Shown here one piece after another: positions 53,051-62,282 of a DNA stretch of 64,000 bases. A model generated the notes under the pieces. The model had not been told where the DNA came from, searched no databases, and saw nothing but the letters and a program-made list of their open reading frames with translations. Numbering within the stretch: the stretch's first letter is position 1; the number at the start of each line of letters is the position of its first letter. Where the stretch lies: the NCBI RefSeq assembly GCF_014649775.1, contig NZ_BMTR01000014.1:208602-272601 (forward strand), read 5' to 3'. This DNA comes from Streptomyces longisporoflavus. GTDB lineage: Bacteria > Actinomycetota > Actinomycetes > Streptomycetales > Streptomycetaceae. Position numbers and translations under genes: made by a program.

Positions 53051-53122
53051 GGGCTGGTCTAAGGGCTGGTCTAAGGGCTGGTGTCAGGGCTGGTGTCAGG
53101 GCTGGTGTCAGGGCTGGTGTCA
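53051..53122. repeat. Six 12-bp tandem repeats
   Basis: GGGCTGGTCTAA occurs twice and GGGCTGGTGTCA four times in unbroken register, starting directly after the stop codon of the FG-GAP lipoprotein gene. The two variants show expansion after a first sequence change. Confidence 0.9.
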
Positions 53123-53229
53123 GGGCACCTGCGGGGCACAACCATTCGTACGTCGCACCTGTCACACCCCCGGAAGCAACCCCTGCTCAGCGATCCCCGC
53201 TCAGCGATCCCCACTCCCGGGAGACCCAC

Positions 53230-54603
53230 GTGCGCGTACGTAACCTGGCCATCACCGCGAGCGTCGCGGCTCTCGCCGCGGCCGGTCTCACGCTGCCCCT
53301 CGCGGGCACCGCGAGCGCCGCGTCGACCCTCAAGGACGACTACAACGGGGACGGCTACCGCGACCTGGCGGTCGGCACGCCCCGCTCCAACTCGGTGACG
53401 GTCACGTTCGGTTCGGCCTCCGGAGTCTCCGGGAGCCGTTCCGTCACCGTCTCCCAGAACACGGCCGGGGTGCCCGGAGTCACCGAGGCCGAGGACGAGT
53501 TCGGCGAGAACATCACCAGCGGCGACACGGACGGGGACGGTTACGCCGACCTGATCATCGGCGCCCCCGGTGAGCAGGTCGAGGGCAAGCCGTCCGGCTC
53601 GGTCACCGTCATCAAGGGCGGCAGGAACGCCTTCACCGCCGGCGGCCACGTCCTCAACGCCCCCGAGGACACGACCGGCCGCTTCGGCGAGGCCACCACG
53701 TGGACCGACTTCGACGACGACGGTGCGCCGCAGCTGGCCGTGATCAGCGGCGACAACTGGTGGTACTACTCCGGCGCGCAGGGGACCGCGTACGGCCTGG
53801 AGGTCGACTTCATCCCCGAGGGCGCCCATCTGGACGGCATGGTCGCGGGCAACTTCAAGCGCGAGGACGGCATCGGCCTCGTCCTGTACGGCGAGCGCGC
53901 GGACGGCGGTGCCTGGACCGCGCACATGAACGGCGGCGCGGGCGACTACGGCTACCAGGCCGAGGTTCTCGGCGAGGGCGGCGACCGGACGGCTACGCGC
54001 GACGCGGCCACGGCCGGTGACGTAAACGGCGACGGCTACGACGACCTGATTACCGGTAACTCCACTGCCGGCAAGGGCGGTTCGGTGACCGTGCGGTTCG
54101 GCGGCGACGGGAAGTTCGGCGCGCCGGTGACATACGACCAGACCAGTGCGGGCGTCCCCGGTGCCGACGAGGCGTACGACGGCTTCGGCGCGTCCGTGGC
54201 CGCGGGCGACGTCACGGGCGACGGCCTCGCGGACCTCGCGGTGGGCGCGCCCGGCGAGCAGGTCGGCACGGCGGGCGGTACGGGCAGCGTGACGCTCCTC
54301 CGTTCCACCGCGGGCAAGTTCACCTCGGGCAAGGCCTGGCACCAGGAGACCGCGGGCGTACCCGGCGTCGCCGAGGCGGGCGACAGCTTCGGCATGTCCG
54401 TCCGCCTCAAGGACATCAACAAGAACGGCAAGGCGGACCTGGCCACCGGCGCCGTCGGCGAGGACATCGGCACGACGGTGGACGCCGGCGCCGTATGGGT
54501 CCTGCGCGGCACGACGACGGGCCTGACATCGTCGTACGCGGCCTCGTTCAACGGCACGGACTTCGACCTGGACGGCACTAGCTTCGGCACGACGCTTCGC
54601 TGA
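53230..54603 (+). CDS. Secreted FG-GAP propeller protein, second of five
   Basis: 457 residues. Sec signal peptide (RVRNLAITASVAALAAAG, cleavage near TASAAS), then repeats around DDYNGDGYRDLAVG, DTDGDGYADLIIGAPGEQ, DVNGDGYDDLIT and DVTGDGLADLAVGAPGEQ, each followed by a SVTV strand and QxxAGVPG linker. The folds match integrin-alpha-like beta-propellers with Asp-rich calcium loops. No enzymatic domain. GGGAG precedes the GTG at 53230. Probably an extracellular binding protein; ligand unknown. Confidence 0.88.
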   Translation: MRVRNLAITASVAALAAAGLTLPLAGTASAASTLKDDYNGDGYRDLAVGTPRSNSVTVTFGSASGVSGSRSVTVSQNTAGVPGVTEAEDEFGENITSGDTDGDGYADLIIGAPGEQVEGKPSGSVTVIKGGRNAFTAGGHVLNAPEDTTGRFGEATTWTDFDDDGAPQLAVISGDNWWYYSGAQGTAYGLEVDFIPEGAHLDGMVAGNFKREDGIGLVLYGERADGGAWTAHMNGGAGDYGYQAEVLGEGGDRTATRDAATAGDVNGDGYDDLITGNSTAGKGGSVTVRFGGDGKFGAPVTYDQTSAGVPGADEAYDGFGASVAAGDVTGDGLADLAVGAPGEQVGTAGGTGSVTLLRSTAGKFTSGKAWHQETAGVPGVAEAGDSFGMSVRLKDINKNGKADLATGAVGEDIGTTVDAGAVWVLRGTTTGLTSSYAASFNGTDFDLDGTSFGTTLR

Positions 54604-54868
54604 GGTTGGTGGGAAGGTGCGGTGGGGGGCCTGGGTGCGGGGGCGGGGTCCGCGGGCCCGGGCACCCCGCACCCCCTCCCCACCACGCACAACCCGCACA
54701 AATCCCTCAACACCCGCCCCCCATACAACCCTTGCCCCCTTCCAGGAGTCTCCCGTTCGCCAACAAGGCGTGACGCCAGGGCCAAGGCCCGGCAAACACG
54801 CCCCACCGGCACCCATCGACTGCGGATGTCCGCCAGGCATCCCCGCATGCAGCAGGAGACCTACGGAA

Positions 54869-56353
54869 ATGGCCAAGCACAAGCGCACTTCCCCGCTCGC
54901 CCGATCCAGACGCGGCCGCCTCGCGGCAGCCACGGCCACGGCCGCCGCACTGACGGGCGGACTCCTCACCCTCACGGCCACCACGGCGACCGCCGCGCCC
55001 GCCGCGGCCACCCAGCCGGACGACGCCGACTTCAACGGCGACGGCGTCGCCGACCTCGCCACCTCCGCGCCGCACGCCAACGTGGGCGGCAAGGACAAGG
55101 CGGGCCAGGTCGTCGTCACGTACGGCGGCGCCGAGCAGCGCCACGTCACCCACAGCCAGAACAGCGCGGGCGTGCCCGGCACCGCCGAGAAGGGCGACTT
55201 CTTCGGCGCCGACACCGCGTACGGAGACTTCGACAGCGACGGCTACGACGACCTCGCCGTCGGCGCCATCGGCGAGGACGTCGGCAGCGACGTGGACGGC
55301 GGCACCGTCCAGGTCCTGTGGGGCTCCCCGAGCGGCCTCTCCGGCGGCTCCACGATCACGGACCCGCGCCCCACGAAGCACGACGGGTTCGGCGGCCCCC
55401 TCCAGGCGGGCGACTTCGACGGCGACGGCAAGGACGACCTCGCCGCAGCCGCCGCCTCGGGCGCGGCCACCATCGACATCTTCGAGGGCGGCATCAAGCG
55501 CACCGGCGCCACCGGCGGCCGCTACACCGTGCTCCCGCCCATCCACAGCGGCGAGGGCGCGGGCGCCTTCAACCTGCACTCCGGGGACGTCAACGGCGAC
55601 GGCAAGGACGACCTGCTCGTCGACGGCTTCTCCACCGCCGACGACTACAACGCCAACCTCTGGCTGCCCGGCAGCGCGAACGGCGTCACCACCAACGGCG
55701 TCCAGCGCCTGCCCGCCGGCTACATCACCGACGTGGGCGACACGGACGGCGACGGCTACGGCGACGTCATCATCGGCCTGACCTGGGACGAAGGCATCCA
55801 AGGCGCCAACAAGGGCGGCACGGTGTACGTCGTCAAGGGCAACGCCAACGGCCCGTACGGCGACAGCCAGGCCATCACCCAGGACACGGCCGGCATCCCG
55901 GGCGGCAGCGAGAAGGGCGACTCCTTCGGCGCCGAGCTCGACCTCGGCGACGTCAACGGCGACGGCCACCTCGACCTGGTCGCGAGCACCCCCGGCGAGG
56001 ACCTGGAGGGCGTCACCGACGCGGGCTCCATCACCGTCATCTACGGCGCCGCGGACGGCTCCGGCCTCTCCACGGCCGGCTCGGTGCTCTACAGCCAGAA
56101 CTCCCCGGGCGTCCCCAACTCCAACGAGCAGAACGACTTCTTCGGGTCCGACGTCCACATCGACGACCTGAACGCGGACGGCCGGGGCGATGTCTCCGTC
56201 GGCGCGTCGGGCGAGAACGGCTCCAACGGCGCGTTCTACGTCCTGGACGCCCTCCCCGACGGCACCCTCGCGGGCACGGCCGGCGTCTACACGTCCACGG
56301 TCGGCATCTCCGGCACGGGCACGCCGCGCCTCGGCAACAACTTCGCGGACTGA
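54869..56353 (+). CDS. Secreted FG-GAP propeller protein, third of five
   Basis: 494 residues. A long basic signal peptide (KHKRTSPLARSRRGRL, then a hydrophobic Ala/Thr core ending ATAAPA). Blades contain DADFNGDGVADLATS, DFDSDGYDDLAVGAIGED, DFDGDGKDDLAAA, DVNGDGKDDLLVD, DTDGDGYGDVIIG and DVNGDGHLDLVAS with QNSAGVPGTAEKGDFFG linkers. GGAG lies ten bases before the ATG at 54869. A 265-base gap with an own promoter candidate separates it from the second gene. Another reading frame stays open for most of its length because of GC bias, not because it is coding. Confidence 0.88.
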   Translation: MAKHKRTSPLARSRRGRLAAATATAAALTGGLLTLTATTATAAPAAATQPDDADFNGDGVADLATSAPHANVGGKDKAGQVVVTYGGAEQRHVTHSQNSAGVPGTAEKGDFFGADTAYGDFDSDGYDDLAVGAIGEDVGSDVDGGTVQVLWGSPSGLSGGSTITDPRPTKHDGFGGPLQAGDFDGDGKDDLAAAAASGAATIDIFEGGIKRTGATGGRYTVLPPIHSGEGAGAFNLHSGDVNGDGKDDLLVDGFSTADDYNANLWLPGSANGVTTNGVQRLPAGYITDVGDTDGDGYGDVIIGLTWDEGIQGANKGGTVYVVKGNANGPYGDSQAITQDTAGIPGGSEKGDSFGAELDLGDVNGDGHLDLVASTPGEDLEGVTDAGSITVIYGAADGSGLSTAGSVLYSQNSPGVPNSNEQNDFFGSDVHIDDLNADGRGDVSVGASGENGSNGAFYVLDALPDGTLAGTAGVYTSTVGISGTGTPRLGNNFAD

Positions 56354-56439
56354 CCCGCCCCGCCGCTCTCGTCCGTACCTCCCAGAACACCGGGCCCGCA
56401 CCCCTCCGTGCGGGCCCGGCCCATGCCCCCGGAGCCTTG

Positions 56440-57891
56440 ATGCGCAACCCCACCCGTGTACTCCTGCCTGCCGCGACACTCGCCGCGGGCCTGCTCACCG
56501 CCCTGCCCGCCACCGCCACCGCCGCTCCGTCCGGTCTCTCGGGCGACTTCAACGGCGACGGCCACCGCGACGTGGCGATCTCCGCCCCGGCCGCCACGGT
56601 CGGCGGCAAGTCCTGGGCGGGCCACGTCGCCGTCGCGTACGGCACGGCGTCCGGCAGCCCGGACCCGGCCCGCCGCACGGTCATCAGCCAGAACTCGCCG
56701 GGCATACCGGGCGAGGCCGAGAAGGACGACGAGTTCGGCCACCAGATCGCGACGGCGGACCTGAACCGCGACGGATACAGCGACCTCGTCGTCACCTCCT
56801 CGCGCGAGAAGGTGGGCAGCCACCCGGACTCCGGCACGGTGGTGATCGTCTGGGGTTCGTCGTCGGGCCTCTCCGGCGGCACCACGGTCGACAACCCGCA
56901 GCCGCTGCACGGCAGTTACTTCGGACTCGGCCTCGCCGCGGGTGACTTCACGGGAGACGGCAAGCCCGATCTCGCCGTGTCCGCGCAGGGCGACACCGGC
57001 ACCAACCCCTTCAAGATCCGCCTGATCCGCGGCCCCTTCTCGAAGTCCGGCTCGACCGGCTCGCGCACGTCGTACGCCGCCCCGCTCGAAGGCCCGACCC
57101 TGACGGCGGGCCGGGTGAACGGCGATGCCAAAGCCGACCTCGTGGTCACCGGCCGCAAGACCAACAGCGACCACCTCGGGGCGGCCGTCTACTACAAAGG
57201 CACCGCCTCCGGCCTGACCAAGGGCGCGGCCCTGCGAGCGGGCACGACGGCCGCCATCGGCGACATCGACGGCGACGGCCACGGCGACATCGCCCTCGGC
57301 AACCCCGGCGAGCCGGACGAAGAGCCGTCCGCGTCCAAGGGCGGCGAGGTCAGCGTCATCTACGGCACCTCTTCCGGGCCGAGCGCCACCCGCCGTACGA
57401 CCCTGACGCAGAACAGCGCGGGCGTGCCCGGCTCCTCCGAGTACGGGGACAACTTCGGCGCGTCCGTGGCCGTGGGCGACCTCGACGGCGACGGCCGCGC
57501 GGAGCTCGCGGCCGGCGCCCCCGGCGAGAGCCTGGGCACCGAGCCCGACGTCATCCTGAGCACGGGCGCGATCACCGTCCTGCGCGGCGCCGCGTCGGGG
57601 CTCACCACGAGCGGCGCGCTCAACCTCACCCAGGACAGCCCCGGCGTCCCCGGCGCCGCGGAGTCCATCGACAACTTCGGCGCGACCCTGCTCGCCTCGG
57701 ACATCGGCGCCGACGGCCGCACCGACCTCACGGTGACGGCCTCCCAGGAGAACGACGACGCGGGCGCCGTCTGGCACCTGCCCGGGGCGAAGGACTCGCT
57801 CTACTCCACGACCACGTCCACCAGCTTCGGCCCCTCCAAGCTGGGCCTCTCCACGAAGTACTCGGCCTTCGGGTCGAGCCTCGCGGGCTGA
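56440..57891 (+). CDS. Secreted FG-GAP propeller protein, fourth of five
   Basis: 483 residues. Signal peptide (RNPTRVLLPAATLAAGLLTA, cleavage near ATAAPS), then blades with GDFNGDGHRDVAIS, DLNRDGYSDLVVT, DFTGDGKPDLAVS, DIDGDGHGDIALG and DLDGDGRAELAAGAPGES. The linkers QNSPGIPGEAEKDDEFG and QNSAGVPGSSEYGDNFG show direct kinship with the neighbours. GGAG is five bases before the ATG at 56440. It starts 86 bases after the third gene and ends 17 bases before the fifth-blade sibling downstream, so these are likely cotranscribed. Confidence 0.88.
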   Translation: MRNPTRVLLPAATLAAGLLTALPATATAAPSGLSGDFNGDGHRDVAISAPAATVGGKSWAGHVAVAYGTASGSPDPARRTVISQNSPGIPGEAEKDDEFGHQIATADLNRDGYSDLVVTSSREKVGSHPDSGTVVIVWGSSSGLSGGTTVDNPQPLHGSYFGLGLAAGDFTGDGKPDLAVSAQGDTGTNPFKIRLIRGPFSKSGSTGSRTSYAAPLEGPTLTAGRVNGDAKADLVVTGRKTNSDHLGAAVYYKGTASGLTKGAALRAGTTAAIGDIDGDGHGDIALGNPGEPDEEPSASKGGEVSVIYGTSSGPSATRRTTLTQNSAGVPGSSEYGDNFGASVAVGDLDGDGRAELAAGAPGESLGTEPDVILSTGAITVLRGAASGLTTSGALNLTQDSPGVPGAAESIDNFGATLLASDIGADGRTDLTVTASQENDDAGAVWHLPGAKDSLYSTTTSTSFGPSKLGLSTKYSAFGSSLAG

Positions 57892-57908
57892 CCGGGAGAC
57901 ACCCACCC

Positions 57909-59360
57909 ATGCGCAGACACATCACCGCCGCCGTCACCACGCTGGCCGCCGCAACCCTCGCTTCCCTGTCCCTGTCCGCCCCCACCGCCACCGCGGCCGC
58001 CGCGAAACACGCCGACGACTTCAACGGCGACGGCTACCGCGACCTCGTGGTCGCCGCGCCCTCGGCCACCGTCTCGGGGCGCGAGGAGGCGGGCTCCGTC
58101 GTGGTCCTCTACGGCTCGGCCTCCGGCCCCTCGGCCGCCAAGAAGAAGCTGCTGACCCAGGCCACCACCGGCGTCCCCGGCTCCCCGGAGACCGCCGACC
58201 GCTTCGGCGGATCGGTCTCCTCCGCCGACCTGGACCTCGACGGATACGCCGACCTGGTCGTCGGCGCACCCGGCGAGGACGTGGACGGTACGAGCAACCT
58301 CGGCACCGTCACCGTGATCTGGGGCTCCGCGTCCGGCTTGACCGGTGGGGCCAACCTGCCCGCCACCCACGGCTCCGACGGCGTCGGCTGCGCCTACGGC
58401 ACGGACCTGGCCACCGTCGCCAAGACGCCGTACCCGAACGCGGAGGTACGGGTCGCGGGCGGCTGCTCCGTGTGGACGTTCAGGGCACCCGTCACCCGGG
58501 CGGGCAAGCCCTTCTCCAAATCCCAGCGGGTCATGGGCCCTTCGGCGGCGAAGCTCGTGACCGGTGATCTCAACGGCGACCAGCGGGCCGACGAGGTCGA
58601 GATCTCCGTCCCGCTCGGCGACTTCCCGAGCGGCGGCGTCTACGTCAACAGGTCGGGCGGCTCCTACGAACCGCCGCTGTCCCACGACGGCGACAACGCG
58701 GCCATCGGCGACGTCAACGGCGACGGCTACGGCGACCTCGTGGTCGGCGACAGCGCCGACACCACCATCGAAGGCCACCCGCAGGAGGGCACCGGACACG
58801 AGGGCGGCCAGGTCGCCGTCTGGCTCGGCAGCGCCTCGGGGGTCGACGCGGACACCGCGCCGCTCCTCGTCCATCAGTCCACGCCCGGCGTCCCCGGCTC
58901 CTCCGAGCACGGTGACCTGTTCGGCGCGGACGTGAGCGTCGCCGACGTCGACGGCGACGGGTACGCGGACATCGCCGTGGGCGCGCCGGGCGAGTCCCTG
59001 GGTTCCGCCAAGCGCGCGGGCAGTGTCGTGGTCGTGCCGGGCGGTCCGTCCGGGCCCACCGGAGCGGGCTCGTACAGCATCACGCAGGATTCCGCCGGCG
59101 TACCCGGCACCGCTGAGCGCGAGGACGCCTTCGGCACGACCGTCCGCCTCGCCGACCTCACCAAGGACGGCAAGCCGGAGCTGGTCGTCGGCACTCCCGG
59201 CGAGCGCGCACCGGGCGCCACCCGGAACACGGGCGGTGTCTGGACCTTCAAGGGCTCGGCATCGGGACCGGCGCTGTCCGGATCCACCAGCCTGATGGCC
59301 GGTTCGGTGGGCCTGCCGACATCGAGCGACACCTACTGGGCAAACGTCCTCGCCCCCTGA
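57909..59360 (+). CDS. Secreted FG-GAP propeller protein, fifth-position paralogue
   Basis: 483 residues. Signal peptide (RRHITAAVTTLAAATLASL, cleavage near ATAAAA), blades with DDFNGDGYRDLVVA, DLDLDGYADLVVGAPGED, DLNGDQRADEVEIS, DVNGDGYGDLVVG and DVDGDGYADIAVGAPGES. An unusual Cys pair (GVGCAYGTDL and GGCSVW) may form a disulphide not present in the siblings. GGGAG lies ten bases before the ATG. Its last codons and stop are part of the 23-bp repeat array that follows. Confidence 0.88.
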   Translation: MRRHITAAVTTLAAATLASLSLSAPTATAAAAKHADDFNGDGYRDLVVAAPSATVSGREEAGSVVVLYGSASGPSAAKKKLLTQATTGVPGSPETADRFGGSVSSADLDLDGYADLVVGAPGEDVDGTSNLGTVTVIWGSASGLTGGANLPATHGSDGVGCAYGTDLATVAKTPYPNAEVRVAGGCSVWTFRAPVTRAGKPFSKSQRVMGPSAAKLVTGDLNGDQRADEVEISVPLGDFPSGGVYVNRSGGSYEPPLSHDGDNAAIGDVNGDGYGDLVVGDSADTTIEGHPQEGTGHEGGQVAVWLGSASGVDADTAPLLVHQSTPGVPGSSEHGDLFGADVSVADVDGDGYADIAVGAPGESLGSAKRAGSVVVVPGGPSGPTGAGSYSITQDSAGVPGTAEREDAFGTTVRLADLTKDGKPELVVGTPGERAPGATRNTGGVWTFKGSASGPALSGSTSLMAGSVGLPTSSDTYWANVLAP

Positions 59361-59439
59361 CAGGGGACTTCCTCGCTCCCTGACGGGGGCCTTCCTCGCC
59401 TCCTGTCAGGGGGCTTCCTCGTCCCCTGGCAGGGGCCTT
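59348..59439. repeat. Four 23-bp imperfect tandem repeats with internal hairpins
   Basis: Units at 59348, 59371, 59394 and 59417 share CCTCGCNCCCTGNCAGGGGNCTT. Each contains a CCCCTG-N-CAGGGG-like inverted repeat, so the array is a series of small hairpins, able to act as a stacked terminator. The first unit includes the stop codon of the preceding gene, showing that the 3' coding end was the seed of the expansion. Confidence 0.85.
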
Positions 59440-59521
59440 CCGCAACCTTCTCCTCGATCCGCGTGTCACATGTGTACCGGCACCGGTCACCACCCCGCGT
59501 TCACTACAAGTTGGAGATCCC

Positions 59522-60991
59522 GTGCGCACACGCGCCCTCGCCCTGGTCGCCACCACAGCCCTCGCCGCCACCGGCCTCACCCTGCCCCTCGCGGCCAACG
59601 CGACCGCCGCACCGGCCGCCCCCGCCCCCGCTCCCCTCACCGCCGACTTCAACGGCGACGGATACGACGACCTCTTCGTCGGGGTGCCCAGCGGCAGTGT
59701 CGGCGGCGAGGCCAAGGCGGGGTACGTCAGCGTGGTGTTCGGCGGGGAGTACGGGCCCGGGCCGCACGGCGTGCGGCGGATCACGCAGGCCACCGTCGAG
59801 GTGCCCGGCACCCCGGAGGCCGGTGACCGGTTCGGCGGCTCCGTCGTCGCCGCGCACATTGACGACGACAAGTACGCGGACCTGGTGATCGGTGCTCCCG
59901 GCGAGGACATCGACGCCAAGACCGACGCCGGCTCCGTGACCGTCCTGTACGGCACCGGCGACGGCTTCGCCCTGGCCAACACGGCGGGCCGCGGCGCGAA
60001 GTCCGGCGACGTGTACGGAAACGCCCTCGCCGCCGCCGACTTCACCGGTGACACGGACGTCGACCTCGCCATCGGCGGCAAGGACCAGGTCGTCGCCAAC
60101 TTCAACCCGCTCGCCGCCGACACCCAGCCGGTCATGGCCGACCGCATGGGCGGCCGCGCCCCGGTCATGACGACCGGCGACTTCAACAACGACGCGCGCC
60201 CCGACCTCGCCCTCGGCTACTACACGCAGAACCAGCCCTACACCCAGTCCCACCTCCGCCTCTACGGCTGGAACAAGGAGGAGGGCTCCATGGGCAACTT
60301 CTGGAACAACTCCAACGGCGCCGCGAACGCCCTCGCCTCCGGCGACTTCAACGGCGACGGCTTCGACGACCTCGCCGTCGGCAACTGCCGCGAGATCGCC
60401 GACGAGAACATCGACGACCCGTGCGGCCCGGAGAAGCTCGCCAAGGGCGGCGGCATCCACGTCCGCTTCGGCGACGCCAACGGCAGCTTCGGCTGGGAGC
60501 AGCAGACGTTCAACCAGGACACCGCGGGCATGCCCGGCGTCGCCGAGACCGGTGACGGCTTCGGTGACGCCCTTGCCGTGGCGGACATCGACGCCGACGG
60601 CCACGACGACCTGATCGCGGGCGCCCCCGGCGAGGCCATCGGCAGCGCGGCGAAGGCGGGCAGTGTCACCGTCCTGAAGGGCGGCGAGATGGGCCTGCTC
60701 GACCCGGCGGGCGCGGCGAACCCGGGCACGGTCGCGTACCAGCAGAACTCCCCCGACATCCTGGGCGTCGCGCAGGCCGGCGACCTCTTCGGGGCGGCGC
60801 TCGCCTTCGGAGACCACAACGGCGACAACGTCCCCGACCTGTCCGTCGCCGCCCCCGGCGAGAACTCCGCCGCGGGCGGCGTCTGGGATCTGCCCGGCGC
60901 CAAGGCGGGCGGCTCGGTCGTCACCCCGAACTCCCTCGGCCTTCCCGCCTCCTTGAACCCGTACGCGTACGGGTCGGTGCTCGGCCGCTGA
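59522..60991 (+). CDS. Secreted FG-GAP propeller protein, last of the cluster
   Basis: 489 residues. Signal peptide (RTRALALVATTALAATGLTL, cleavage near ATAAPA), then ADFNGDGYDDLFVG, an Asp-rich DDDKYADLVIGAPGED blade, DFTGDTDVDLAIG, DFNNDARPDLALG, DFNGDGFDDLAVG and DIDADGHDDLIAGAPGEA. The C-terminal blade reads DHNGDNVPDLSVAAPGEN and ends LGLPASLNPYAYGSVLGR, similar to the previous gene's GLPTSSDTYWANVLAP. GGAG precedes the GTG at 59522. It probably has its own promoter, as the repeat array lies in between. Confidence 0.88.
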   Translation: MRTRALALVATTALAATGLTLPLAANATAAPAAPAPAPLTADFNGDGYDDLFVGVPSGSVGGEAKAGYVSVVFGGEYGPGPHGVRRITQATVEVPGTPEAGDRFGGSVVAAHIDDDKYADLVIGAPGEDIDAKTDAGSVTVLYGTGDGFALANTAGRGAKSGDVYGNALAAADFTGDTDVDLAIGGKDQVVANFNPLAADTQPVMADRMGGRAPVMTTGDFNNDARPDLALGYYTQNQPYTQSHLRLYGWNKEEGSMGNFWNNSNGAANALASGDFNGDGFDDLAVGNCREIADENIDDPCGPEKLAKGGGIHVRFGDANGSFGWEQQTFNQDTAGMPGVAETGDGFGDALAVADIDADGHDDLIAGAPGEAIGSAAKAGSVTVLKGGEMGLLDPAGAANPGTVAYQQNSPDILGVAQAGDLFGAALAFGDHNGDNVPDLSVAAPGENSAAGGVWDLPGAKAGGSVVTPNSLGLPASLNPYAYGSVLGR

Positions 60992-61032
60992 CGAAGGTCG
61001 CGGTACTCGGCCGCTGACGGGCCCCAGCAGCA

Positions 61033-61063
61033 CCGGGGGCCCCGGAACCCCCGGGGCCCCCGG
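61033..61063 (+). terminator. Hairpin at the end of the FG-GAP cluster
   Basis: CCGGGGGCCCCGG and CCGGGGCCCCCGG form a perfect 13-bp stem with a five-base loop, 41 bases after the last FG-GAP stop. Confidence 0.75.
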
Positions 61064-61178
61064 GCCTCCCGGGGAAACCCCTCAGGGTCCCCCTAAGGGT
61101 TGTCACAGGTCAGCGGCAAAGCCGCTCTCCTCCCGAGGACGGACGACCCCGGCCCTCCAGACCAGGTACGTTCGATTC

Positions 61179-62201
61179 GTGGCTGGATTCAGGATCGGAC
61201 GCGGCCGGGACAACCGCACCCCGCAAGCACGCCCCCAACAACGACCGCGGCAGGAGCCGTACGGACAGCAGGCCCCCCAGGGCCAGCAGCCGCCGTACGG
61301 CTACCCCCAGCCGCCCTCCCCCTCCCAGCAGTACGGCGGTCAGCCGCCGTACGGCCAGGGCGGTCAGGGCCAGGGCGGCGGACGGGGCGGCCAGGGCGGA
61401 TACGGCGGGCAGCAGTGGCCCCAGGCGGGCGGCGCCCACGGCAACCACGGCGAGCCGGAGTATTTCGGCGGCGGCCACGGCGACCCGGGGCACGGGGGCC
61501 AGGGCGGCGGCCGTGGCGGACAGGGCGGCCAGGGCGGACAGGGCGGCTTCGATCCGTACGCCGCCAACAACCCCGGTCACACCCAGGCCTTCTCCGTGGG
61601 CGAGGACCCGTACAACCAGGGCGACACCTACCGCGCCGGCCAGGCCCCCGCGCCCGTGGGCCCGCGCCTGCACTGGAAGGACCTGCTGCGCGGCATCGTG
61701 CTGAGCCCAGGCCCGACCTTCCTGCAGATGCGGGACTACGCGATGTGGGGCCCGGCCGTCGTCGTGACGTTCCTCTACGGCCTGCTCGCGATCTTCGGCT
61801 TCGACGGCGCCCGCGAGGACGCCATCAACGCCACGATCTCGACGGCCGTCCCGTACGTCCTGACGACCGCCGTCGCGATCACGATCAGTGCGTTCATTCT
61901 GGGCGTGGTCACCCACACCCTCGCCCGCCAGCTCGGCGGCGACGGCGCCTGGCAGCCGACGGTCGGCCTCTCCATGCTGATCATGTCGATCACGGACGCG
62001 CCCCGCGTGATCGTCGCCATGTTCCTCGGCGGCGGCCAGCCCTTCGTCCAGCTGCTCGGCTGGGCCACCTGGGTCGCGGCGGGCGCGCTGCTCACGCTGA
62101 TGGTGAGCAAGTCGCACGACCTGCCGTGGCCGAAGGCCCTCGGCGCGGCGGCCATCCAGCTGCTCGCGCTGCTCTCGATCATCAAGCTGGGCACGTTCTA
62201 G
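61179..62201 (+). CDS. Yip1 family membrane protein
   Basis: 340 residues. The first ~160 residues are a disordered Gly/Gln/Pro/Tyr-rich segment; the C-terminal half has about five membrane helices (WGPAVVVTFLYGLLAIFGF, AVPYVLTTAVAITISAFILG, LLGWATWVAAGALLTLMV, AIQLLALLSIIKL) and matches the Yip1 domain, starting with LHWKDLLRGIVLSPGPTF. The role in bacteria is unknown. TACGTT at 61167-61172, six bases before the GTG, indicates a leaderless message. Confidence 0.85.
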   Translation: MAGFRIGRGRDNRTPQARPQQRPRQEPYGQQAPQGQQPPYGYPQPPSPSQQYGGQPPYGQGGQGQGGGRGGQGGYGGQQWPQAGGAHGNHGEPEYFGGGHGDPGHGGQGGGRGGQGGQGGQGGFDPYAANNPGHTQAFSVGEDPYNQGDTYRAGQAPAPVGPRLHWKDLLRGIVLSPGPTFLQMRDYAMWGPAVVVTFLYGLLAIFGFDGAREDAINATISTAVPYVLTTAVAITISAFILGVVTHTLARQLGGDGAWQPTVGLSMLIMSITDAPRVIVAMFLGGGQPFVQLLGWATWVAAGALLTLMVSKSHDLPWPKALGAAAIQLLALLSIIKLGTF

Positions 62202-62215
62202 CGGCAACGCGCAAC

Positions 62216-62256
62216 GGAGACGGGCCCCGGCGGATACTCCGCCGGGGCCCGTCTCC
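62216..62256. terminator. Bidirectional terminator between convergent genes
   Basis: A 19-bp perfect stem (62216-62234 with 62238-62256) closes on a three-base loop, between the Yip1 stop and the phosphoribosyltransferase stop. Confidence 0.9.
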
Positions 62257-62282
62257 GCTGCTCGCTACCTGCACCCGCTCGC

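Noticed and set aside
53051..53122. Possible CRISPR array
   Set aside because: Repeats are contiguous without spacers, only 12 bases long, and no cas genes exist in the window. The same applies to 37153-37212 and 59348-59439.
54622..57891. A 1089-codon open frame spanning two FG-GAP genes
   Set aside because: It is Arg/Pro/His-rich, overlaps the third FG-GAP gene out of frame and only becomes a real protein at 56440; the openness is due to GC bias.
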